64,000 nt of DNA, taken from Timema cristinae. Its lineage: Eukaryota; Arthropoda; Insecta; Phasmatodea; Timematidae. This document shows positions 47,080-57,356 of the stretch, piece by piece. Position numbers and translations under genes: made by a program. Under the pieces are notes generated by a model. That model made no database searches, was not told the DNA's origin, and saw only the letters and a program-made list of their open reading frames with translations. Numbering within the stretch: position 1 is the first letter of the stretch; each line of letters starts with the position of its first letter. The stretch covers positions 26,656,818-26,720,817 of the forward strand of contig JBCFYV010000100.1 of the NCBI GenBank assembly GCA_039000515.1, read 5' to 3'.

Positions 47080-47302
47080 AGCCTTAGTACCCGTTTGGTT
47101 AATACGCATACATTAACTCCACTAAAGGAGTAGTGAAAAGGAAGATACAATTTGAGAATTCGCGTTGATATAAGGAAACCCTTTATGAAAAATTATTCTC
47201 AGCCCACCGACCGGAATTCGAATCCTGGTGTCCCTATCCCCATCAATTCAGTCCAAAACTAGTGACTAAAGCGTTAGAACATGCAACCACCGATGCGGGC
47301 GC
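47080..47302 (-). repeat. SINE-B, diverged
   Basis: Complement of tail (TAGTACCCGTTTGGTTAATA), body, B-box (CCGGAATTCGAATCC) and head (GCAACCACCGATGCGGG). Confidence 0.7.
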
Positions 47303-47362
47303 TTACACGTATTTATACGTCAGGTCATGTGACCTGCAGCGATCACTTTTAATCAATAGTAA
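47303..47362 (-). repeat. dispersed repeat R1, copy 4 (short)
   Basis: TACGTCAGGTCATGTGACCT and GCAGCGATCAC in complement; cut by the hAT-type element at 47377. Confidence 0.6.
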
Positions 47363-47368
47363 CAGTTC

Positions 47369-47788
47369 CTATAAAACAGTGGTCCTCAAACTGGGGGAGG
47401 CGTGAGGCAATTTCCGAGAGGGCGTGGAACAATTTGAAAATTACGTTGAAATCAACTAAGAATTGAAGACATTCTTTTTTATTTAATCAACTTTCTAAAG
47501 ATCATATTTTCTTGAGATATTGGCAACACTGCCTACCATTTCTAAGACCCAATATTCAAGAACTCATGAAAACAAAATTCTGCCACCACCACATTAATTT
47601 TCAGTAAAAGTATTTGTATCGTTACGATGTCACTGTTACATTGGTATAAAGAAGTGATTAGAAAACAATATTTTTAAATATTTTTTTATAATTGTCTCAA
47701 AGAATATTGGAAAGTGAAATATGTTGGGGTGAGCGGGAATGATGATCTACCAAGGGGGACGTCAGCTCAAAAAGGTTGAGACCACTGC

Positions 47789-47795
<7 letters not shown>
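47369..47795. mobile_element. hAT-type MITE
   Basis: The element proper is 47377-47787. Inverted ends CAGTGGTCCTCAAACTG and (complement) CAGTGGTCTCAACCTTTTT. Flanking octamers CTATAAAA and CTATTATT agree at five positions, the right one blending into a (TTA)n run. Non-coding. Confidence 0.75.

Positions 47796-47843
<48 letters not shown>
47788..47843. repeat. (ATT)n microsatellite
   Basis: About 18 uninterrupted trinucleotides; similar in sequence to SINE tails but no SINE is attached. Confidence 0.95.
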
Positions 47844-47953
47844 GAGTAAAGATATGCTCAATGTTCACAGCAAAAAGGTTTTAGATAGATAAAGGCTTGG
47901 GAAAATGTTATACTGATGTACATTTGATTTACAAGATATGTTTACACTGCGTC

Positions 47954-48263
47954 TTAAGGTGCGAGTGTAGAGAACGCCTTCGCCAGTGCCTTTGCAGTTT
48001 TTGTATCAAAACTTTTTTTTTTTGTCAAAATAAATAAAATATTATTTTAGTGCAAACATAGAGTTTAATTTTCTTTGCGCGGTGATTTCGATAGATGTTG
48101 AATATCTGCCATTAACAGCGTTAGATGACAAACGTTTTAAATAAAGAGAAAAAGGTTTGTCATTAAATTCCAGGACACCCTTGACAGATGTACAACTGTT
48201 GATATCAACGTGTAGAAAATTAAACTTTGTACTGAAACTATGTTTTATTTATTTTGACACACT
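47954..48263. mobile_element. TTAA foldback element, copy 1 (right end lost)
   Basis: Begins after TTAA 47954-47957 with GGTGCGAG. The two halves are inverted copies (AGTTTAATTTTCTTTGCGCG against TAGAAAATTAAACTTTGTAC). The right end is missing where a SINE-B remnant begins. Confidence 0.75.
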
Positions 48264-48265
48264 CC

Positions 48266-48705
48266 CACATTAATACCCGTATAGTTTATACACATATGTA
48301 TACTAATGATGTTAGAATGAGGGATATAGAATTATTTAGGGTACGTACCCGCATTTACGTGTAAATTGGGGAAACGTTCAAAAACCAGCCTCAATACACC
48401 TGCCGAGGTTCAAACCCAAACTAATTGCCAAACCCTTCCTTCACCTTTGACAAAACGTGTATTAATCACAACTTGTGAATATGTGGAATGCCAGGCCTCC
48501 TCCGTGGTTCGGATTCCACGTTAAACTGTAGGTCCTCCATTTCATCTCACAATCATCCTACCATTACACATTAGCGTAAGTGCGTATAACCCGGGCGGGT
48601 AGTAAGACGCGTTGATTCTAATAATAATTCAAACCCCAAATTCTCCGTCGCAATCAAAATCCGACTAGACGAACTTTACGTGTTAGTTGTTTATTATACA
48701 ATGTT
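48266..48705 (-). repeat. SINE-B remnant split by a SINE-A
   Basis: Tail and body in 48266-48420 and head in 48628-48705, complement strand. The break is exactly the SINE-A at 48421-48627. Confidence 0.65.
48421..48627 (+). repeat. SINE-A, 5'-truncated, variant subfamily
   Basis: Starts at CTAATTGCCAAACCC, inside the body, and carries the GTGTATTAATCACAACT variant. Flanked by TTCAAACCCAAA (48409-48420) and TTCAAACCCCAAA (48628-48640). Confidence 0.88.
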
Positions 48706-48734
48706 GCCGCCCATGATGCTAGTAGCAGAGATAT

Positions 48735-48930
48735 TGACCAATCAGATGATGCGCTTAGTTTTTGTATTATTAAAAGCTTTATCAGTACACTAGTTAGGTG
48801 TTTACTGGAATTAATACATAGCTATTTTCTATGACCCTATTCATACATAGACTTGTAAAAATAGTTTTAAAATTGAAATTTTCAAAAACTCCACACATTT
48901 AGGCCCGGGAAACTAAAGGTAGCTGTCAGG
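48735..48930 (+). repeat. dispersed repeat R2, copy 2
   Basis: Matches 16245-16460 in order: CCAATCAGATGATGCGCTTAG, CTATTTTCTATGACCCTA, GGCCCGGGAAAC. Confidence 0.65.
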
Positions 48931-48982
48931 AGGAGGATAGAATGAATCTGTATACACAACCTCGAAGGTACGTAAATACATC

Positions 48983-49274
48983 TTAAGGTGCGGCAGAAAG
49001 GAGCGCGACTAATTTTACAGTTTTTAGAGCATTACATTTTTTTTTTGTCCAAAATAAATCAAATATTTCTCCAGTAGCAACATAAGAGTTTAGTTTTCTG
49101 CACATGCTAATATCAACAGATGTTGAATATATGTCAAGGGTGTCCTGGAATTTGGTCAAAACTTTTTAAATAAAGAGAACTAAGCTCTATGTCGCTACTG
49201 GAGAAATATTTTATTTATTTTGGCCAAAAAGTTTCAATTCAATAAAAACTGCAAAAATACTTGCGCTCCCTTAA
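48983..49274. mobile_element. TTAA foldback element, copy 2
   Basis: The element proper is 48987-49270 between TTAA tetramers. Arms: CAGTTTTTAGAGCATTAC..AAATAAATCAAATATTTCTCCAG against its complement on the right. Its right TTAA is also the left TTAA of the next element. Confidence 0.8.
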
Positions 49275-49821
49275 GGTATGTTGTCGGAGCTGCGACTGCG
49301 GCTGGGGTTGCAGTTTTTACGCATGCGCAGTGTGAATTAGGTCTGCGACATGAGGCCATGGTGGAGCCGCAGCGACCGTAGAGTTGTAACGACACTGCGT
49401 ATCTGTTAATGAATTGTGTGGGGGTGTATTTATGTTCAAACCACGAAAACTGAGGGTGCTAATGACCCACTCACAGGAGTTACTATTACAACACCCATGC
49501 GTATACGATTTAAACATTCAATACAAGGACGTGCATGCATGTGTTCACCTATCTTTTCCTTCTATTGTACAACCACATTAAAACTATTATGTAATCTTCA
49601 CCCCTCGAAATATCCAAAAAGGTTGTTACTCGGATCACCTGTTCCCTCCTCCATCTCGAAATTGACTGGCAAATGCGGCTCTACCACGTCTATGGGGAGG
49701 GGGGGGGGTGTAATATGAGAATGTCACATGCGGCTAGTCACTAAGGTCTGTTGCGGCCGTAGCCGGTCGACTCCAGCCGCAGTCGCGGGTCTCTGTCGCA
49801 GCCTGGACAACACACGTTTAA
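49271..49821. mobile_element. TTAA-flanked TIR element
   Basis: The element proper is 49275-49817. Ends GGTATGTTGTCGGAGCTGCG and (complement) GTGTGTTGTCCAGGCTGCG, both rich in GCTGCGAC/GCGGCTG. TTAA at 49271-49274 and 49818-49821 suggests a piggyBac-type target. The frames inside are unsupported. Confidence 0.6.
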
Positions 49822-51038
49822 GGGGTGTTAATATTTTAAATATAATTTCATGATAATAAGCACCGAATAGTCAGGGTCATATTTAGGGTTAAACACAAAA
49901 TACTCGGACGTTAATAACATGAGCTCTGGGAACGCCAGTTTTATTTTGGATGCATAACTGCAACAACTTTAGGGAGTGTACAAAGTCTAAGAGAGAATGT
50001 ATCTGTAGGTTCGCGCGCTGCGACTGATCGTTGTGCACATGGCCAGCCCAAGCAAGTGTGTGCTTTTGCAACAACGGACGGAACAAACACTAACCGAGAG
50101 CTTGCGCAGACTGTCTTGACCTTGAGAGCGAACTCACCACGTGACCGAGAGCCGTGGAATCCTCAGAACAGGCAGCCCCTAGTGTCACTAGCTTATTGAC
50201 AAAGTAGCACACATCAGCAGTTATACGATAACAGTGGAGCTTGTTGGTACGAGACCCTTATGTGACGTCACGGTTACGGTAGCGCTTGAGACCAGGAATT
50301 GCCAAGACGCAGCTATTTCGGAGTGAATGTGGCCCGATTCTTCTTTCTATAAACGTTGTAGGGATACAGTTGGAAAATTGACACCATTTGGGGGAATGAT
50401 GCTTGTGAGATCGTTTTAATTAAAAGCTGCTATGTAGTTTATCGATTATGTTTACTTTAAGATTATAACCATTTTGTTTTTAATAATACAGAACGACACC
50501 TTTAAGTGTGTGAGTATGCGTGTGCGTGCGTATGTATATGTATGTACATACACACATATACTATCTTTAATGTGGCCTTTATGATCAAACTAGTTTTAAA
50601 TGCAATCCGTTTGAACTTCCGGCAGCAATGAAGATGCTGAGGGGTTAAACGAGGACGGAGTGGAGAAGCCTATAAAAGTAATCCAAAGCTTGAGTGACCA
50701 ACCCCCCGCCCTCCCACCTCCAAATATAAACATAATAATTGACAGCGTTGAGACGTGAATTCAAGGACCTTGGTCATCGGATTAAATGGAGCTTAGGGTG
50801 TTTTTTTAATAAATATAATATTCACGTATTCGCAAATAATACTTTTTTATAACTTAAATTAAAAGTAAATTAAAATTTTAAACTTTCATATTGTTATAAC
50901 GTGTTTTGATTTTACCTGTTCCATAAATTTAAATTCATTGTATACCAGTGTTGATTGTCAATTATTTCGTAATGTTAATTTACACCTCTTATTTTAATAA
51001 TTACCATCAATTTATAAATTGCATACATTTTTAATTTG
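49822..51038. other. unassigned sequence
   Basis: A G+C-richer region at about 49980-50300 might be transposon or promoter; no gene recognised. Confidence 0.35.
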
Positions 51039-51080
51039 TTATCATCACGTCTGACTACATGTTCAGGCTATAAGCTAAAT
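51039..51080 (-). repeat. SINE tail remnant
   Basis: ATCACGTCTGACTACATGTT and CAGGCTATAAGC correspond to the complement of the common tail. Confidence 0.45.
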
Positions 51081-51221
51081 TGCAGGAAAAAAAAATGGCT
51101 ATTTCTATGAACAAATGAAAAAAGTCGGCGAAGAAAAAAGAGGGGGGTTCAGGAATTTACTTATTTTTGTCCATACGGGGGGGGGGGGTGTTAAAATGGC
51201 CAAAATTGTGCTTACGTAATA

Positions 51222-51310
51222 CCTGGACGCCCCCATAGCTCTGTGGTTAGAACAGCGACGTAATACGCCAACGCTCCCAGGTTCGATACCAGTGTCCAAG
51301 TGTCATTTTT
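51222..51310 (+). repeat. tRNA-like SINE head of another family
   Basis: GCCCCCATAGCTCTGTGGTT (A-box) and CCCAGGTTCGATACCAGTG (B-box) at tRNA spacing. The acceptor stem does not pair well, so a functional tRNA is unlikely. Confidence 0.55.
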
Positions 51311-51397
51311 AAATTTAAGAAATATATACGCGGGCCTACAATTTTTGCGGTGCAGAATGATTGTGTCGTGTTGTTTTATTTTAAGAAACGGTGGGAT

Positions 51398-51502
51398 AGG
51401 GTGCACCCGAGCTGGATTCGAACCCCAGTCTCAACGTCAGAGGCAGCCCCATCTTACACAAAAGTGACGCGTATACTCATGCGACCAACGATACGGGAGA
51501 AA
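51398..51502 (-). repeat. SINE-B head fragment
   Basis: Complement of GTATCGTTGGTCGCATGAG, GGTTCGAATCCAGCTCGGGT; body missing. Confidence 0.65.
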
Positions 51503-51505
51503 GAT

Positions 51506-51645
51506 AATCAAAATAAACTATGGAAATAGAATGTACTGATATAGAACCCCTTACAAGCTGGCACATGTAGTGATCAAAATAAATGATGGAAATAGAATGT
51601 ACTGATATAGAACCCCTTACAAGCTGGCACATGTAGTGATCAAAA
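51506..51645 (+). repeat. 66-bp tandem repeat, 2 copies
   Basis: ATCAAAATAAA..ATGGAAATAG to GCTGGCACATGTAGTG is repeated almost without change. Confidence 0.92.
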
Positions 51646-52479
51646 TTTTCCGATGAAAATTTCAGTTCGTTGAGTATCAGGGGAGAGAAATAGATCCCTA
51701 AAGTAACTAACAAATCTGATCGGCAACAGATCGAAGAAAACCGACATTAGTAACCCAACAAACCACCAAGCGCTGTGGTAGGTCTATGCTTTAAGTCATT
51801 TAATAATGTTTCTAGAGTTACGAACTTGGCATTAGTCTAATTAAACCTATGTATAAACATTAAACGTGGGAGTATCTTGATTGCATCCACCCCGTTTTAA
51901 GCGTTGGAGCAAAAAATTATCGAAAAATATTTTGTTTTGTTTTCTGTGTAGACATCATAATATTATTTCTCTAAGCACGTGCACTTTAAGTGTTGAAAAC
52001 AAAACCATCACGCCCAAATTTATTAAATCGAGGTTAAATAGATATACATAAAATAGTCACGTAAAAATAATTAATATCAAGATTTAAAAATGATTGTTCT
52101 ACTTGGTGTACATAAGATAAAACTGTTCAAAGAACATGCACATAATTATTCTGCAAATTTAACCATTTTTGAGAATATATCTTTTGCGAGTAAAGAATAA
52201 AATTTGACTACACTAAACTCACAATAGATTTTCTTAAATAATAACCAATTTCTAAATGTCAATCTAAGTGGTTTTTTTTCTATTTTCTACAACATTTATA
52301 AAAAGAAGAAAGGGCCACGTTGTATGTTATTTATTCGAGTTATTTAACGTGCACTTTCTGAACCTACAGATTATATCGAACACAAGAATTTCTATGAACG
52401 AGGGCCAACCAATTTTACCGGGAAATTTCACGTACCTTCCAGGGTTCTTTAACACGCCACAATCAACGGCTTTACTTTC
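51646..52479. other. unassigned AT-rich sequence
   Basis: Nothing recognised. Confidence 0.35.
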
Positions 52480-52615
52480 CCTCCGAAGGAAGTTGTTCTA
52501 CGGATTTTTATCGCTCAAGAAAATCCCGTCGACCCCGGCTGGGTTTGAACCCAAGAGCATCGGGTCTTGAGGTGAACATTTTACCCCAATACCAGAGGTC
52601 AACCACATTGTCTGT
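52480..52615 (-). repeat. tRNA-like SINE head of another family
   Basis: Complement reads GACCTCTGGTATTGGGGTAA (A-box) and TTGGGTTCAAACCCAGCC (B-box), followed by CGGAGGGAAAGTAAAGCCG. Confidence 0.5.
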
Positions 52616-52664
52616 TGGTTTACCAAAAGGTCCACGGACCTCAAATTTGACAGCCCTGCTTTTA

Positions 52665-52880
52665 GCGCGTCATTTGTAAGAGACTTGGATAACAATGAGA
52701 GAGATCGGGGTTTGAATCTCGGTCGGGCAGAATAAGGGTGTTTTTACAATCTTCCTCCGCGCATATGTGAGTAAACTTCCTATTATTTCAACCTTCCCCC
52801 ATCTCTAACACATCAGTGTAATTTGCACATAATGCGTATAAACCCCAAATGGTAAAAACTCGATGCTAAAAGATAGGAAA
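52665..52880 (+). repeat. SINE-B, diverged
   Basis: GGGGTTTGAATCTCGGTCGG, CGCGCATATGTGAGTAAAC, tail ATGCGTATAAACCCC with GATGCTAAAAG. Confidence 0.75.
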
Positions 52881-53147
52881 GGTCAAACTATTCGTGACTG
52901 GGCTAAATAATTCTTCTAAACAAGAAGCCTACCTGTCATGATCGGTTGAGAAGGGTTAGATTTAACCGCCCAAAAGTTCCGAGTGCGTGGTTAGCAGGAA
53001 ACCGCGTCGCGGTATCAAACATTCCTAGTGAAACCAGTTAGGATCAAACCAAGCCAGCCGGATACTAACTAGATGTGCCAGCCATGCACTAGGCCAGTTT
53101 TAAATTGTTTTGCTAATTTATTTCAAGATGCATAATCGGTCACACGC

Positions 53148-53330
53148 TCGGTTGGCCACGTGGTCTAACGCGCTTCTCTCTCAGTAGATCAGACTGTTGA
53201 TGACGGGGAGATCGAGGTCTAGTATAGGTCGGGTGTACTCAAGGTGGTTTTCCCACTCTCTATACCCGCAAATGCTGGTACTTTGTTTGAATATAATCTT
53301 CCTAAGTTCCTAAACCATTTAAGCTTGTCA
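53148..53330 (+). repeat. SINE-B, 3'-truncated
   Basis: CGGTTGGCCACGTGGTCTAA head to CTAAACCATTTAAGC; tail missing. Confidence 0.8.
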
Positions 53331-53424
53331 GGGCGGATCGGGAAATCTAAATCGGACTAGATATAAAATAGTTCTGCTGCAAGAAGATTTTTTTGTTAGA
53401 AAATCCTAACATCCTTAGCACCCT

Positions 53425-53590
53425 AATTCAATAACATTTTACTATTTTAATAATGTTATTTTATTGTTATTGATATATCTCACAAATGACCGCTGCAGAT
53501 CACATAGCCTGACTTATGAACATGTGAAAGTAGATTTAGTTACTTTTATAACTATTAAATAAGGTCCTTGCTATGAAACTTAAAGACTTT
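53425..53590 (+). repeat. dispersed repeat R1, copy 5
   Basis: TGTTATTTTATTGTTATTGA, GACCGCTGCAGATCACATAG, GTGAAAGTAGATTTAGTTAC. The best-preserved copy. Confidence 0.7.
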
Positions 53591-54062
53591 AGCAGGATTC
53601 ACTAAAGCGCTAGTGCTGAAATTAGGAAATTTAAGGTAAGATGACCAATCATCCTTGATTTTTTGGCAACAGTCCTCGAAATAACACTTGTGTTCGGAAT
53701 GATTTTAACCCTAAGTTGTTACATTAATCAATGTAATTTTTGAAAAATGTATATAAATTAATAAAAAAAAGTTTTAGTTAAGTAATTTGCTACAACGTTT
53801 AAATCTTTAAATGTGGCAAATCTGCGCAAAATTATTGCCAGCGACGAATCTTTCTCACTAATTCAGGCTTAATTTTTCCCCTCAACTTTTGGCACTTTTT
53901 CAAAGAGCGGTTGCGCCCTTCACAAGTTGCATCAGTGTATTGTCGTTATAGTTTTACTAATTTCCACTTTCCCACTTCGGAAGCGGTTGCGAGATGGTAA
54001 TTTAAATAGAAATGTAATTGGTATAATTTATAAAAATTGCTTAAGTTCCTTTTGACTATCCA
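53591..54062. other. unassigned AT-rich sequence
   Basis: Nothing recognised. Confidence 0.35.
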
Positions 54063-54063
54063 C

Positions 54064-54185
54064 CGACATTAGTCAAACACCTTAGCTCAGTCGTTAGCAT
54101 GTCTGACTACTGAACTAAGGGCCCCGAGTTCGAGTCCCAGCATGGCCGAAAAATATATCAGTGGAGTGAATTGCCCCTTTCCCAA
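54064..54185 (+). repeat. tRNA-like SINE head of another family
   Basis: CACCTTAGCTCAGTCGTTAG is a good A-box and CCCGAGTTCGAGTCCCAGC a good B-box; a 3' body follows. Stem ends do not pair as in a true tRNA. Confidence 0.6.
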
Positions 54186-54229
54186 TGATGGATTAAAAGT
54201 CTTTTATAAATTTAGCTAAATATAACAAT

Positions 54230-54462
54230 TAGCACCGCGTTATACTACCAGTTCGGGTTATACGCTTAAGTATTAATTACGCTAGGAATTGTGAAGGTTG
54301 AATATAGAGGAAGTGAACCCGCATGTGCGTGGAGAGTGAGTTCATTCAGGTAACACCACCCCCAGTTCACCCAAGCGAGACTCGAACCTTGATCTCGCTT
54401 TCCTCTGCAGTCTAGCTCAACACGAAACTAGCACGTTAACTAATCACACCACCAAGGGTTTA
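54230..54462 (-). repeat. SINE-B, nearly full length
   Basis: Complement of the common tail at 54232 through the head (GTGGTGTGATTAGTTAACG), with one internal change in the body. Confidence 0.9.
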
Positions 54463-54550
54463 AATTTTAGTTTACAAGTCGTGTGCTGGTATAATCAGCC
54501 AACTCAAAATGTTCACGTTAAGTACCACAAATAAAACAATAACAAGGAAT

Positions 54551-54678
54551 AGTTTCATAGTCAGATTAAGCACATCTCAAGCGCGGCACTACACTAAATA
54601 CAAACCGACAGCTACCTAAACAGTCTTGTATTTTGTGTAGCGCCGCACTTTAAGCGTGCTTAATCTGACTATGAAACT
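54551..54678. mobile_element. 128-bp hairpin MITE
   Basis: Arms of about 50 bp: AGTTTCATAGTCAGATTAAG at the left and its exact complement at the right. Lies 15 bp before the next element. Confidence 0.85.
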
Positions 54679-54693
54679 GGCCTTTTGTCTTCA

Positions 54694-55225
54694 AGGTATG
54701 GCCAGAGTTCGGATTCCGAAAAACCGGCGCGAGAATGAATGCGTGTTGTACAATGGGAGTGATCATAGTGGCGGTAGACGACTGAATACGCGCGTAGTGA
54801 ACTGTGTCAGTTTACGGGAGTGAATATTCCATTCCGTTTTCCGATACAGTTTGGTATCGGCGTGCACGTGTTGATGTTGTTTAAATCCACTGTTTTTTTT
54901 TTAACATTTTTGGTGGATAAAGAAACACTTATTACAAAAGTTTTTCTAAAACCCCATATTTGGAATTCGTACTCAAAGCGCGATGTAGTTGATATATACT
55001 GGGAAGACACAGCAGAAGATATACCAAATTCACATCTCAACATATTAATTTCAGAGATTGCAATTCGCTCTGGTTTTAATTTTAAATGAACATTTTCTGT
55101 ATCAATTAATAAGCACCCTGCCTCTTCACTAGGCTACTCCATGATTGCGCCTGCCCTGCAGTCAGTGTGGCCTTCTGACAGACACGCGCTGGTTTTCGGA
55201 ATCGGCCTGCACTCTGGCCGTACCG
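54694..55225. mobile_element. TIR element carrying a MADF-like frame
   Basis: Ends AGGTATGGCCAGAGTTCGGA and (complement) CGGTACGGCCAGAGTGCAG, each continuing into GATTCCGAAAA and a CCGGCGCG-like stretch. The tip GGTAYGGCCAGA is shared with the Harbinger-like family; flanking triplets TCA and TAA would fit a decayed TWA site. Confidence 0.6.
54820..55089 (+). pseudogene. MADF-like DNA-binding domain fragment
   Basis: The plus frame runs through a T-rich stretch into DKETLITKVFLKPHIWNSYS, then VVDIYWEDTAEDI. This follows the first half of a MADF (MYB-like) domain: LI..V...P.IWD......... W..IA..L. MADF/Myb-like proteins are the usual second gene of PIF/Harbinger transposons, where they bind the ends and bring the transposase into the nucleus. 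After EDI the match fades (PNSHLNILISEIA). The hydrophobic start is probably not coding; the T-rich tract before GGTGGATAAAG could be an intron end. No transposase is nearby. The opposite-strand frame is a shadow. Confidence 0.4.
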
Positions 55226-55228
55226 TAA

Positions 55229-55959
55229 ATGCAGCAGTCCCGTGTTTGGGCGAGGGGCGCTGCTAGCATAGTTTCCAAAATACCCCTCGCGAGGGTGGAG
55301 GATCTCTTTTTGAGATATATAATAACTAAAAAAAATACTAGATAACAGTTATAATCTAAAATCAGCATTGATGGGCACGCGGGCTAAACGTCACGTTAAT
55401 TTCAAAAGGTTAGCTGTAAAAGTTTGCTTGCATAATCGCGAACCACCCTTCTTCCTTCCTTCCCCCACACAAAGATTTCTAATCCTTCTGTTACTATGAG
55501 CTAAAATTAGACTAAACACTTCGCTTGAAGGGTCAAACGTTACTGTCCAATTGGGCGCATTTCCAAACCAGAGAATCCATTAAAAGTGGAAGGGGAAAGG
55601 GGGAGGACTCAAGACATTTCTTAAGAATTTTACTATCTATTTTTTCTCGTGGACATGTTCAATCTCTTAGCTAGAGAAAACATTATAAGTCACAAGGTGT
55701 ATTTATTCAGAACCGGAAGACCAGGATTTGGTCCTCGGTTGGTACAGTTTTTCATTATATATATTAAACTAAATATGGCTGAATTACATTTTCCTTATGT
55801 TTCCCCTCTACCCTAGTCCCTCAGTTAGTTGTACCCGCACTAGTCGCAGATTAATGAAAAAAGCAAAATTATAACCTTGTCTATATAATCGAATGTAAGA
55901 GCTGCTACAGTCTAATTTCCATTGGAAGGAACTTTTAGAAAATACAAATATATTTGTCA
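55229..55959. other. unassigned sequence
   Basis: A possible tRNA-like remnant at about 55705-55745 (GGTCCTCGGTTGGTAC). Nothing else recognised. Confidence 0.35.
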
Positions 55960-56105
55960 AAGCCGACATTGATAATATTTTTCTATATTATTAGTGTTAT
56001 TTTATCGGTATTGATGTGTAAAAAATCACAGCTTCAGAAGACATACAGTATATTAATAGTTGAAAGTAAATAATATACTAACTATTATATTTGTAAGATA
56101 AGGCC
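55960..56105 (+). repeat. dispersed repeat R1, copy 6
   Basis: TTATTAGTGTTATTTTATCGG, AATCACAGCTTCAGAAGACA, GTTGAAAGTAAATAATATAC; diverged. Confidence 0.55.
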
Positions 56106-56696
56106 TTCCTTTGGAGGTTGGTCTGTAGGTAGTTCTTATGTTCCTCTGGATCTACCCATGTTCTCGCTCCAGCCAATGTGCCCAATAGCTTGACACGCTC
56201 GGTAGACAGATCAGTTAGTTCGTACTACCGGGGGACTCGCTTCAAATCCTTGTCAGGGTGTCAGTTTTATAAATTAGGTAAGGATAATTGCCGAACACAA
56301 CGTAAAATAGGGATCACCTCACGCATTTTACCATTTTAATGGCTAGTTTTGCCTCAAATTACACAGCCAGAAGGGAAAAATTCAATTATATTGTTTAAAA
56401 TTTGCTATCTCACTTGTTATGCACTTGTATTTTCAATTGGGCGATACAGGCATGCAACTTTGCGTGATTGACGGGCTACGTTAAGACATTAAAGAGATTG
56501 GGCACCAAATCCCAGTTCCTTTCCCATCAATCTTTATATCTAAATTTAAAACTCATAATTAGATCTTTCTACCGTACAAAAAAATAGGTAAATTTTGACG
56601 CATTCCAAAAAATACGATAATGTTATTGTGCATCAACAAATAGAGCTCACCTCAATGTAAGGTCTGGTTATATTTTCATAACCTACTTAAGTTAGG
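56106..56696. other. unassigned sequence
   Basis: A possible tRNA-like remnant at about 56188-56270. Nothing else recognised. Confidence 0.35.
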
Positions 56697-56697
56697 T

Positions 56698-57131
56698 GTT
56701 GTCCATGGGTTGAGACGGGCTCTTAAGGTGGAAACGAAGGGGACGCGAGAAAAGGCCAGTTTTTTTAGTTTTATGGCAACCCTTTTTTTTTTACTAAAAT
56801 AATTAAATTATTACTCTTGTAGAAACATAAGAGTTTAAATTTCTTCACATGTTGATATCAAGAGTTCTTGAATATTTGCGATGTGCATAGCGGCACTAGA
56901 TGATAAACTTATGCATACAAAAAGTTGTGATTTAATTCCAGGACACCTTTGACAGATATTCAACTGTTGATGTCACAGCGCGAAGAAAATTAAACGCTAT
57001 GTTTGTACTGGAGCAATATTTTAATTATTTTGGCCAAAAGATGTTTGTGCTATAAAAACTGCAAAATTAATGCACTAAACTCGCGCTCCCTAGCACCCCG
57101 CCTTAAGGGCCCGTCTCAACCCATGGACAAC
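56698..57131. repeat. 23-bp perfect inverted repeat around a foldback element
   Basis: Left arm 56698-56720 begins GTTGTCCATGGGTTGAG; right arm 57109-57131 is its exact complement. Only TC-TTAA on one side and TTAA-GG on the other separate the arms from the inner element. Confidence 0.9.
56723..57106. mobile_element. TTAA foldback element, copy 3 (complete)
   Basis: The element proper is 56727-57102 between two TTAA tetramers. Ends GGTGG and CCGCC; long inverted arms (TAAATTTCTTCACATGTTGAT against the complementary right arm). Non-coding. Confidence 0.85.
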
Positions 57132-57134
57132 TAA

Positions 57135-57356
57135 CTTACAGTAAGTAGCCCCGTGGCTTCTTTGGTGCTGACTAACAGCTGACAGCTGATGGCTTTGAAA
57201 AGTTATCAGCCCAAATTATGTATCCCTACGCTGAGCCATATGATCTGCAAAAGCCTGTGTTTAGCAGCTGTCACTTCTGGCAGTCAGAATTTAGGTATGT
57301 ACCTAAATGTTGACTGTCAGTCAGCACCAAAGAAGCCATGGGACTACTGTAAGTAG
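57135..57356. mobile_element. TIR MITE
   Basis: Arms of about 37 bp share CTTACAGTA and GGCTTCTTTGGTGCTGACT, in inverted order at 57320-57356. Non-coding. Confidence 0.8.

Noticed and set aside
51222..51300. Possible functional tRNA gene
   Set aside because: A- and B-box are present but the acceptor and anticodon stems do not pair convincingly; taken as a SINE head. A covariance-model scan would decide.
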